From Chromatiaceae bacterium (lineage in GTDB: Bacteria; Pseudomonadota; Gammaproteobacteria; Chromatiales; Chromatiaceae), in NCBI GenBank assembly GCA_027078745.1, contig JALWWO010000008.1, forward strand, positions 1 to 60,989: a DNA stretch of 60,989 nt. Direction: 5' to 3'. Positions within the stretch are counted from its first letter, which is position 1; every line of letters starts with the position of its first letter. Shown here one piece after another: positions 53,410 through 60,989 of this stretch. The notes beneath the pieces were generated by a model. The model ran no database searches. It saw only the letters and a program-made list of their open reading frames with translations, and was not told the origin of the DNA. Both the position numbers and the translations under genes were made by a program.

Positions 53410-56400
53410 TCATCGCCCGTAGTTTCGGATCAAGGCGAGGAGGTCCGGGCTGTCCGTGTCGAGGCGCAGCAGCCGGTTGCGGATCGGGTGATCGGGGGCG
53501 TTGGCAATCTGGTAGAAGTGATCGAGAAAGGCGCGTTGTTCCCGTTGCGAGGCCTCGGGATCATAGGCTGCCAACAGGGGCCTGAGTTCAGCATGGAACA
53601 AGAGCTGTTTTTCTCGCATGTGGTCGTGGAAATAGCATTCCATCACACAGGCATCGATCAGATTTTCCAAGAACGCATAGGCGGCGCTGGCTTCCTGTTT
53701 TGCCAACTGGATCAGGGGCACCAGTTGGTTGAACAACGATGCCTGTTCCTCAGCGGGCGGTTTGATGGGGATTTTCTCGAAGAAGATTTTCCTGACCTCG
53801 TAGGTATTCCCCATTAACTCCGGGAAATTATCTCGGAAACAGCACCGGAACAATGAAGAATTGAGAACACCGATCAGGTAAGTCAGGGAGTCCCTACTCG
53901 CAGTGATGATAAATCCCTTATCATTGGTGAAGAAATGCGTCTTATCATCAAAATAAAACGGCAAATACTTCGTCATATTTGGATAAATAATCTTGGGTTT
54001 GGTGAATTCTTGGTGATAGCCGATGGAATCCTGGGTTTCAAACCAACGATAGGAACCCATCTTTCGCCCCTTCCACTTGCCACCCGCCCAGCCTCTCGGC
54101 TTTGGTTCAAGTCGTTCCCGGTATGCCGATAGATGATCGACAATGGGCTTGGGCAGTGTGTGCAGGTCGTAAGCCAGTGCCGGAAATGTGGCGATCATCC
54201 ATGTTCCATCCCAGTTGGTCCCGTAGCGTTCGATGAACCGACCGCGCAGCAGGGGCACGAGGATTTCCGCGCAGGCGGGATCTTCCGCGATCAGGGCTTC
54301 GCGCTGTTCCGCATTGAGATAAAACGCCTCGTTAAAGCCGGTCTTGATGCCATAATTGATTTCAATATCCCATTGTTCTAGCGGCACGCCCTGTTCCTCT
54401 ACAAGCGCCTTGATCCGCTGGCGGTCCTTGGGCAACACCACCCAGGGCTTCGGGTCGAGTTGGGTTTGCGCCACCGCGTTGGCTTCAAAATAGCCCGCTA
54501 GGTCAGCCAGGGCCGCCCGATCATCGGCGACATAGCAGGCGAGCAGGTTGTGTTGGGGGGGTTCCTTGCTGAAATGCAGCACGCAAGTATAGGTCGTGGC
54601 TGCGCCGAAATTCTGCGCCATGCCGAAATCCAACACCTTGATGGCGTTGACGGCCTGGGAGAGAAAAGCCCGCAGCTTTTCCCCATAGGCCGCCCGCATC
54701 CATTTGTTGGAGGTGATGTAGCAGAGATGGCCGCCCGCCCGCAGCAGTTGCGCCCCCCGTTCGTAGAACAGGCAGTAAATATCCGCCGTCGCCGCATAGG
54801 TCTGGTATCCCTGGGCGATCCAACGATCCTTTTGCGCCTTGGGGAACTTCTGGATCTGGATATAGGGCGGGTTGCCGATCACCACATCAAAGCCGCCGTT
54901 GCCCTCGGGTCGGTGCCAGACTTCCGAGAAATAGACCTGGAAATCAAACCGTTTCCTGCCGTCCGTGATCTCGGCGATCAAGTCCTCGATCTGTTCGTGC
55001 AATCGCTGCTTTTCCTCTGGATGGGTGGCGCTGAAAAAGGCTTGTTTCTTGGCTTCCAGCGCCGAAAATAACTGCTGGTTGAAGAGATCCACTTGGATCC
55101 CGATCAGGGAATCCCCCTGCACGATCTTGTAATCTAAATTCGGCAACGGCTCGATGTGGTCGTAGCGTTCTTCCTCCACGATCATGGAAAGCCACAGGCG
55201 CAATCGGGCGATGTCGATTGCCGATGCATCGATGTCTACCCCATAGAGGGAGGCTTGAATCGCATGGCGCTTGAGGGCATAGGCGCGCTGCTCGTTGCCG
55301 CTGTGGGGGGCCAACACTTGCCGCGCCCGCACGATCTCATGGAGCAGGCCCACGGGAAAGGCACCGGAGCCGATAGCCGGATCGCAGATTTTGATGTCCG
55401 CCAAGGCGGCATCGATCGCTCGGGCATGGGTGCGCACGGATTCGGGGAGCTGAAATCGATAGGTCTTGGTCTCTCGGCCCGCCCGCAATACCCGCTGATC
55501 GTTTTCCCCCATCAGATGCCCCTTGCGGATGAGCAGCGCTAGATCTTCGCGGGGCACGGAATCCGCATCGGCGTTGAGGGCGCGATCGAGGTAATGAATC
55601 AAACTCTCCTGACAGAGATAGTGGACGATCGGGCGGGGCGTGTAAAAAGCCCCTTTGCGCTTGCGCTCGGTAACCTCAAGCAGGTTCTCAAAGACCTTGC
55701 CGAGCATTTCCGGATCGATGGCGACTTCTTTTTCAAGGGGCTCGTCTTCCTTGACGGTGAAGTTGTAGCGGTCAAAGACATCGAGTATGCCCGTTCCCTG
55801 ATCCCCCGCCGGGTTTTTCTCCCGATTGTGGAAGAGTTCGTTCGGCAGATCGAGGGCCGCGCGCCGCCAGTCGTATTCCGCTTCAAAAAGACCGCCGTTT
55901 AGAAACGGAATCTTGCAGTCAAAACGGGCGTAGAAGTCCGGCTCCTCCCCTTCCCGCGCCTGCGCTAGGGCCTCGTAAAACAGATAGTGCAGAAAGTCCC
56001 GGAAATAATTGGCCCCCGCCGGCATCCGGTCGAAGCGCTCGCGCAGGAACCGCTTGGACCCTTGACCCCATTTCCCCCCCCTGGGCACGCCGAGCCAGCC
56101 CTTTTTTTGCAGGAAGTACAGGAAGACGATCTGACCGAGCAGTTTCTTGGCAAAGCGGCTGACCGCTCGATCGGTGGCTTCCGCGGTGTCGCGTTGGAAA
56201 AAGGGCTGCGCTTTGAGATGGGCCGCCAGGTTGAGGAACAATTGCCGGTACTGGGCAAAAAATTCGTCGGAAACCCTTTCCACGGAAAAGGCTGCCTCGA
56301 TCTCCTCGATGGAAGGATCCGTCTGATCCCTGGTCAGGAGGGGCAACAGCTGCTTGGCGGCGGTATGGCTGTTTTCGTGAACGCCCACCAGATAGGAATA

Positions 56401-56853
56401 GCGCCGCGCCGGAGAGAGTTCTTGCCGAAGCCGGACCTTGCCCTTGGCGTCTCGGTAAGCCGCATGCTCGATCTTGACGAAGGAAAAGCGCCAATCCGCC
56501 CCTCGATCTTCCCGCGCATAGAAGGCGATCAAGGCCGCATCCTTTTCAAACTGCTTGAGCCGGTCGACGGCGAAATTGCGCAGGGTAGAACGGGCGCGTT
56601 CCAGTTTGGCCAGGGTTTTGACCTCCACTACCAGCAGATCCAGTGCCTCGCCGGTGGGATCTACATATTTTCCTATGCGCCAGTACTGGTGAATGTGCGT
56701 CTTATAGGCATCCGGCAGATAGCTGCCTGTGTAATGCCCCCTGCGCGGTTCAACATGGTTCAGCAGGTTGCGCAGAAAGTATTCGTAGCGCTGCCGGTCG
56801 AAGGGCTGGGTGAACAGATTGCGAATCAGTTCCGTCGCTTGATGGTGATTCAC
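53410..56853 (-). CDS. Eco57I-like DNA methyltransferase (type IIG-like), part of a two-gene system
   Basis: 1147 residues. The N-terminal ~390 residues are helical, with VVEVKTL as a possible nuclease-type Glu/Lys element. The gamma-class N6-adenine methylase core follows: GAFYTPRPIVHYLCQ (about 402-416), SAM motif ICDPAIGSGAFPVG (about 488-501) and catalytic NPPY in VVIGNPPYIQIQ (about 659). The C-terminal third should be the target-recognition domain with the TaqI-like end (PKIIYPNMTKYLPFYFDD, LIGVLNSSLF). Overlaps the helicase gene by four bases (ATGA), so the two act together. Restriction or phage defence is inferred. Confidence 0.88.
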   Translation of the reverse strand: MNHHQATELIRNLFTQPFDRQRYEYFLRNLLNHVEPRRGHYTGSYLPDAYKTHIHQYWRIGKYVDPTGEALDLLVVEVKTLAKLERARSTLRNFAVDRLKQFEKDAALIAFYAREDRGADWRFSFVKIEHAAYRDAKGKVRLRQELSPARRYSYLVGVHENSHTAAKQLLPLLTRDQTDPSIEEIEAAFSVERVSDEFFAQYRQLFLNLAAHLKAQPFFQRDTAEATDRAVSRFAKKLLGQIVFLYFLQKKGWLGVPRGGKWGQGSKRFLRERFDRMPAGANYFRDFLHYLFYEALAQAREGEEPDFYARFDCKIPFLNGGLFEAEYDWRRAALDLPNELFHNREKNPAGDQGTGILDVFDRYNFTVKEDEPLEKEVAIDPEMLGKVFENLLEVTERKRKGAFYTPRPIVHYLCQESLIHYLDRALNADADSVPREDLALLIRKGHLMGENDQRVLRAGRETKTYRFQLPESVRTHARAIDAALADIKICDPAIGSGAFPVGLLHEIVRARQVLAPHSGNEQRAYALKRHAIQASLYGVDIDASAIDIARLRLWLSMIVEEERYDHIEPLPNLDYKIVQGDSLIGIQVDLFNQQLFSALEAKKQAFFSATHPEEKQRLHEQIEDLIAEITDGRKRFDFQVYFSEVWHRPEGNGGFDVVIGNPPYIQIQKFPKAQKDRWIAQGYQTYAATADIYCLFYERGAQLLRAGGHLCYITSNKWMRAAYGEKLRAFLSQAVNAIKVLDFGMAQNFGAATTYTCVLHFSKEPPQHNLLACYVADDRAALADLAGYFEANAVAQTQLDPKPWVVLPKDRQRIKALVEEQGVPLEQWDIEINYGIKTGFNEAFYLNAEQREALIAEDPACAEILVPLLRGRFIERYGTNWDGTWMIATFPALAYDLHTLPKPIVDHLSAYRERLEPKPRGWAGGKWKGRKMGSYRWFETQDSIGYHQEFTKPKIIYPNMTKYLPFYFDDKTHFFTNDKGFIITASRDSLTYLIGVLNSSLFRCCFRDNFPELMGNTYEVRKIFFEKIPIKPPAEEQASLFNQLVPLIQLAKQEASAAYAFLENLIDACVMECYFHDHMREKQLLFHAELRPLLAAYDPEASQREQRAFLDHFYQIANAPDHPIRNRLLRLDTDSPDLLALIRNYGR

Positions 56854-59800
56854 GGTTTATCCCTCCTGGCGATCTGGTAACCGGATAGAATCACTTCGTG
56901 CCGCGTCGGTGCTCGGCTGCCCTTCCGGTCCGCTGGGTTTTCCACCGTTCGGATATGTTTGCGCAGGATGGCGAGCATTTCGAGGGGTTCTTGCGTCCCG
57001 TCAAATGCTTGCTTGATCTGCTGGGCGACCTTTTTCGCCAAGGTGCCTTGACGCAGCATGTGCCGAACCCCTGCAAGGAATGCTTCATCGGCATCCGTGA
57101 ACTTGGCACAGTTGCGGAAAGCTTTCTCTTTGAGACGCTTTTCGATGTAATTCAGGTTGGATCGACCGCTTTTTCTCCGTCCCGCCGGTTCTTCTGCCTG
57201 GATGGCATCTTGTTCAAATTGCCGCCGGTTGCAGGCGAGCAGGTGATGATAGTCCGCCGGTACCGGATGGCGCGGGCTGTCCGGCTTGCATTCCAATCGT
57301 CGGGCCGCCTCGAAAAAGGTGATTTCCTCCGAACGGCCCTGGGCATAGCAATAGAATTTCTTGAGCTTGCCGATGCGGAAGAAGGTGATCAGTTGATTGT
57401 CGGAAATCCCTTTTACCAAACGGCCAGAGCGGGCCCGCTTGGGCAAGCGCTTGATCCGCTCAAATAGGGCGGGGTCTTCATCTCGAATCTTGCGCATCTG
57501 CGCCAAATATTCCAATTCGGAATCGCCCGCTTCCTCATCCAGATAAGCCTGTTTGCGGCTCAAGGTATCGAACAGCTCTTGACTGCCGATCTCCTCCCCG
57601 TCCGAGAGATACTTAGCATCTTCCCCCAACATATTGTGGAACAGCTGAATCTTATTAATGATGTTGGCTTCCAATCCTAAATGGGCATCCGCTTGTGTCG
57701 TGGGGAAACCGTTGTAAATGAAGAGCTTTTGATGCACTGTGCCCAGGCGATTGATGCGGCCTACCCGCTGCAACACCCTCGTGGGATTCCAGGGCAGATC
57801 ATAATTGATGATGAGGTTCGCCCGATGCAGGTTAATGCCCTCGGATAACACATCCGTAGTGATCAGGATGCGAATCTTTTCATCGGGTGCGCGATGGCTG
57901 GGATCGAAAGCCGCCCGGATCTGCTCTCGGGCGGCGGCAGGGCTGAGGTTGCCCTCATCCGTCTGTCCGCCTCGACTGCTAAAGCCTAGGACTTCCCCCG
58001 GGTACTGGCGGCGGAGGTGATCGAACAGATAGGTGGCGGTCTCTTGGGATTCGGTGAAGAGGATGAGTTTCCGGCCCTGCAAGGTCGGATCCGTTGCCAG
58101 CACCTGGGAAAAGCGCTCTAGTTTCGGGTCCGCCCGCACCCCTTTCCAAAGCTGCTGAATCTGACGGAGCAATGCCAGATCCTGGCGCAGATCGCTGGCG
58201 AAATCGGGCTGAAAATCTTCGGACGGGTATTTCTGGGCCTTGCCTTCCTCGACGAGTTTTTCCAAAGCGGCGAGATCGTCGCTATCCAGCAGTTCATACA
58301 CATTAGTCTTTCTGCTGATATACACAGTGCCCGCCTCAAACATTTCGATGAACCGCTCATAGGATTGAATGAAGCGCCCGACACTCTGCCGGAAAGCGTG
58401 GAAACTGCTCTCCAACCGCTTGATTAAAATGCTCTTCATAAAACCGCCCACATTGCGTTGTTGTTGTTTTTCGAAGGCGGTCAATTGGCGTGTGCCGTTG
58501 TAATACAGGAGCGGAATATATCGAGAATAACGAAATTGTTGGAGCAGGCCTATGGTTTCCTGGAAAACAACTTCCACTTCTCCTTCAAATTGGTAGAGAA
58601 TCCTTCTCGGATCCGCGACTTCAGGAAAGAACAGCCCCTGTGCCTCCAAGTCTTCCCGGAAATAGGTCAACACATCCGTGCGGGTTCTGCGCACCATGAT
58701 GTGCTTGAGAATGCGATCTCGGATTTGATCGGAAACCGCTTTGAGGGTTTCCCGATAGGCGGGATCCTTTCGATCCAACCCTTTGAACCGCCGGCGCAGT
58801 TGCTGAAAATATTTCTCCAAATTGGGGATGCCGGGAATCGTGGAATCCTTGGGACGCTGAAAGAGCTTTAATTGCGCATAGAGGTCTTCTATCGTATTGT
58901 TCAACGGGGTTGCGGTCACTAGAATGACTTTCTTGCCTCGGCAGAGGTCCAATAAATCCGCATAGGCTTGGGTCGATTCATTCCGAAATCGGTGGGCCTC
59001 ATCCACAACCACATAGTCGAAGCGATCGAGACCAAAGCGAATGACTTGATCGAGCTTGCCGAGAGATTCCACCTTGGCCGGCACGCGAAAATCGTGCAGG
59101 CTTTCTTCCCAATAATCCTTCAACCCTGGCGGACAGATGACCAGAATTCGCCCCCGCACTTGTTGCAGCAACTGGGCGGTGATGAAAGTTTTTCCCAGTC
59201 CAACCACATCGGAGAGAAAAACCCCCTGATGTTCTTCCAGCTTCTTCAACGCCTGAATCACCGCTTGCTTCTGATACTTGAGGGCGATAAAGCCGGGCGG
59301 AAGAAAGATCTCTACTTTCTCTTGCAGATTGATATCTTCCTGCAGGTATTCATAGATCAGCTTGAGATACAGCTCGTAGGGAGTGATCGTATCGTTGAGC
59401 CAGGTCTTCTTTTGAATGGTCTGTACAAACTCCCAGGATAGATCCACGGATTGTGCCCAAAGCGCTTCGAATTGATTCAGTGCAAACTGCACATCTCGGC
59501 GCTGGCGCAGCTCTACATTGAATTCCCGATTGGCAACCAGACCGGAATAGGAAAAGTTGCTGGAACCTGTGATGACAAATCCATAATCCCGATCCTCCGG
59601 CGCAAATCGGCCGATGTACACCTTGGCATGGAGATTCCGAGAAGGAAACGCCCGGATTTCGAGCCTCTTCCCGTTGCCCCCCTGCTGTCGATCCCTCTGC
59701 GCAAACGGACAATCGGCTTGCAGCAAGGCCATGAATTTCTTCAGGCCGGTTTCTAGCTGTTCATCCGGTTCGGTCGCATGTTCAATTTCATGGAGGAGTG

Positions 59801-60092
59801 CATCCCGAAAGCGACTTTTCACCCTGGCATGGGATTCGAACTCGATTTCGCCTTGCTGTGTCTCGGGATATAGGGCGCGGTAAACTGTTTCATCTACACC
59901 CAGACCGACGAGAATGCGGATCTTTTCGAGGGGCTCCAGGGCGTCATACAGCTGATAAAACCCGCTGGCATGGAAATAACCGACCAAAATGTCGAACAAC
60001 CGGGTGTCGGATAGCATCGCTTTGAAACGATCCAACAGGGTCTGATTTTTATCATTGGTGAAAAAGGTCAGGTCGGTCTTATCTGTGCACAT
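56850..60092 (-). CDS. PLD-nuclease/SNF2-type helicase fusion, partner of the methylase
   Basis: 1080 residues; GGGAGGATG-type ribosome-binding site before ATG 60092. Residues about 1-200: phospholipase-D-like domain with HAKVYIG and ITGSSNFSYSGL (His-x-Lys and the Ser/Asn block). Residues about 285-480: helicase core with DVVGLGKTF (Walker A), VVVDEAHRFRN and LVTATPLNN. A C-terminal helicase lobe (about 740-785) has TTDVLSEGINLHRANLIIN and RVGRINRLG. A Lys/Arg-rich tail follows. Single-chain PLD plus SNF2 next to a methylase resembles restriction or DISARM-type parts but not their full gene sets. Confidence 0.88.
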   Translation of the reverse strand: MCTDKTDLTFFTNDKNQTLLDRFKAMLSDTRLFDILVGYFHASGFYQLYDALEPLEKIRILVGLGVDETVYRALYPETQQGEIEFESHARVKSRFRDALLHEIEHATEPDEQLETGLKKFMALLQADCPFAQRDRQQGGNGKRLEIRAFPSRNLHAKVYIGRFAPEDRDYGFVITGSSNFSYSGLVANREFNVELRQRRDVQFALNQFEALWAQSVDLSWEFVQTIQKKTWLNDTITPYELYLKLIYEYLQEDINLQEKVEIFLPPGFIALKYQKQAVIQALKKLEEHQGVFLSDVVGLGKTFITAQLLQQVRGRILVICPPGLKDYWEESLHDFRVPAKVESLGKLDQVIRFGLDRFDYVVVDEAHRFRNESTQAYADLLDLCRGKKVILVTATPLNNTIEDLYAQLKLFQRPKDSTIPGIPNLEKYFQQLRRRFKGLDRKDPAYRETLKAVSDQIRDRILKHIMVRRTRTDVLTYFREDLEAQGLFFPEVADPRRILYQFEGEVEVVFQETIGLLQQFRYSRYIPLLYYNGTRQLTAFEKQQQRNVGGFMKSILIKRLESSFHAFRQSVGRFIQSYERFIEMFEAGTVYISRKTNVYELLDSDDLAALEKLVEEGKAQKYPSEDFQPDFASDLRQDLALLRQIQQLWKGVRADPKLERFSQVLATDPTLQGRKLILFTESQETATYLFDHLRRQYPGEVLGFSSRGGQTDEGNLSPAAAREQIRAAFDPSHRAPDEKIRILITTDVLSEGINLHRANLIINYDLPWNPTRVLQRVGRINRLGTVHQKLFIYNGFPTTQADAHLGLEANIINKIQLFHNMLGEDAKYLSDGEEIGSQELFDTLSRKQAYLDEEAGDSELEYLAQMRKIRDEDPALFERIKRLPKRARSGRLVKGISDNQLITFFRIGKLKKFYCYAQGRSEEITFFEAARRLECKPDSPRHPVPADYHHLLACNRRQFEQDAIQAEEPAGRRKSGRSNLNYIEKRLKEKAFRNCAKFTDADEAFLAGVRHMLRQGTLAKKVAQQIKQAFDGTQEPLEMLAILRKHIRTVENPADRKGSRAPTRHEVILSGYQIARRDKP

Positions 60093-60113
60093 GGATCATC
60101 CTCCCAGGAAAGC

Positions 60114-60125
60114 GCCCGATCGGGC
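60114..60125. promoter_or_regulatory. 12-bp perfect palindrome upstream of the helicase gene
   Basis: GCCCGATCGGGC, 22 bases before the helicase ATG. It could be an operator of an unseen controller or simply a GATC-centred chance palindrome. Confidence 0.3.
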
Positions 60126-60206
60126 AGGATAAAGGATGAGGGGAACGCGCTGGAGGATTTTGAACAGGAAGGGCAGCGCCAGCGGGGAACGGCGCAATGC
60201 TCGGCC

Positions 60207-60254
60207 AAAAAAAACGAACCGCCCGATCTGCCAAACGGCAATCGAACCGGTTCG
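60207..60254 (-). terminator. Terminator of tRNA-Ala
   Basis: On the minus strand CGAACCG and CGGTTCG (7 bp) enclose a smaller TGCC-GTTT-GGCA hairpin and are followed by eight T. The first arm also belongs to a perfect CGAACCGGTTCG palindrome (60243-60254). It lies just past the tRNA 3' end. Confidence 0.65.
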
Positions 60255-60262
60255 CCTTGGAT

Positions 60263-60338
<76 letters not shown>

Positions 60339-60457
60339 GTTCCCATCGCATTATGCCAAAATGTAGGCAGGGCTACAAATAGACAAGCAGCACTTCGGAT
60401 CTTCCCCGATGCCCCAATCTAGCCCATACTGGCTAGACACACAGCACGAGTATCTAC

Positions 60458-60989
60458 ATGAACGCAAAACCCCCAGTTCTTATACTCTGGATCGTCCTGC
60501 TCCTCGGACTGTTCCTTTGGTTCAATAGCTTGGGTACCCGACACGCTTTCGACCCGAGCCGCATCAGCTACAGCGAATTCCTTGCGGAACTGTCCGATGG
60601 ACAGATTGCAGAAGTAACCCTGCAGGAACAGGAGATCCAAGGTACCCGCATAGATGGCAGCTTCTTCATCACCTATAACCCCGATGATCCTGGCTTGGTA
60701 GGCGATCTGATCAACCAGGGTGTCACGATCCGCGCCTTGCCACCGGAGCGGCCCGGGGTGCTGATGCAGATCTTAGCCTCCTGGCTGCCTTTCATGGTGC
60801 TCATCGGAGTGTGGGTTTGGTTCATGCGCCGGAGCATGGGAGGGGGTTCCGGGGGGGGGCTGTTCAACTTCGGCAAGAGCCGGGCCCGGTTGCTGTCCGA
60901 AGATCAGGTGAAGGTGACCTTCGCCGATGTGGCCGGCGTGGAGGAAGCCAAGGAAGAGGTGGCGGAACTGGTGGAGTTCCTGCGGGATC
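60458..60989 (+). CDS. ftsH: ATP-dependent zinc metalloprotease FtsH, N-terminal part, cut by window edge
   Basis: 177 codons are visible and the frame is open to the right edge. It starts MNAKPPVLILWIVLLLGLFLWF (first TM helix), then the periplasmic domain with ISYSEFLAEL and GQIAEVTLQEQEIQGT, second TM helix (LASWLPFMVLIGVWVWFMRR), the Gly-rich linker, and the first AAA+ block VTFADVAGVEEAKEEVAELVEFL. The ATPase and zinc sites lie outside the window. It degrades unfolded membrane proteins and is modulated by HflK/HflC, encoded 10 kb away. Confidence 0.95.
   Translation, partial: MNAKPPVLILWIVLLLGLFLWFNSLGTRHAFDPSRISYSEFLAELSDGQIAEVTLQEQEIQGTRIDGSFFITYNPDDPGLVGDLINQGVTIRALPPERPGVLMQILASWLPFMVLIGVWVWFMRRSMGGGSGGGLFNFGKSRARLLSEDQVKVTFADVAGVEEAKEEVAELVEFLRD

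Noticed and set aside
53410-60092. DISARM or BREX system
   Set aside because: No DUF1998 protein, PglZ, BrxC or BrxL-like gene; only two genes, with PLD and helicase in one chain.

Overview
The window reads as chromosomal DNA of a Gram-negative, GC-rich gammaproteobacterium. The evidence is the miaA-hfq-hflX-hflK-hflC block, the holA-nadD-rsfS neighbourhood, an LPS-assembly lipoprotein (LptE), periplasmic c-type cytochromes, HtpG and FtsH. A heme d1 (nir) cluster, a di-heme cytochrome c peroxidase and an SQR-like flavoprotein suggest a respiratory, possibly denitrifying or lithotrophic lifestyle. I cannot place the genus.

Layout. 1-6052: surface-polysaccharide locus. One glycosyltransferase is cut by the left edge. 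A minus-strand operon holds an ABC exporter (permease, ATPase), a GT2, a tandem methyltransferase of FkbM type and a GT4. 6290-6974: a membrane/coiled-coil gene that looks broken by two frameshifts. 7138-12251: housekeeping genes (apaH, then minus-strand folA, and lptE-holA-proA-nadD-rsfS). 12365-19163: SQR-like flavoprotein, RRM protein, cytochrome c peroxidase coupled to a large PAS-GGDEF-EAL protein, and an orphan FetB-like permease. 19666-26346: hybrid histidine kinase, REC-GGDEF response regulator, a second polysaccharide ABC exporter and a two-domain glycosyltransferase, all overlapping or nearly so on the plus strand.

26347-35838: heme d1 locus. A minus-strand operon runs nirC-nirF-nirG-nirH-nirDL-nirJ, then a c'-like cytochrome, a second beta-propeller protein and, unexpectedly, a 2-oxoglutarate dehydrogenase E2 gene. 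Most junctions overlap or nearly touch. nirN diverges from nirC on the plus strand. No nirS or nirE lies in the window. Behind nirN is a small secreted Met/Cys/Gly tandem-repeat protein whose N-terminus and Cys-Gly tail recall HvfA-type modified-peptide metallophore precursors; this is the most novel element here.

35873-43829: pgm, htpG, a small zinc-ribbon membrane protein, mepA, lgt, moaA and an outer-membrane barrel protein. 43939-47824: a pseudokinase-TM-TPR protein convergent with a MotA/TolQ-MotB/OmpA-like pair. 47897-53313: hflC, hflK, hflX, hfq, miaA, tsaB. 53410-60092: a two-gene putative defence system (Eco57I-like methylase plus PLD-helicase), followed by tRNA-Ala(CGC) and the start of ftsH at the right edge.
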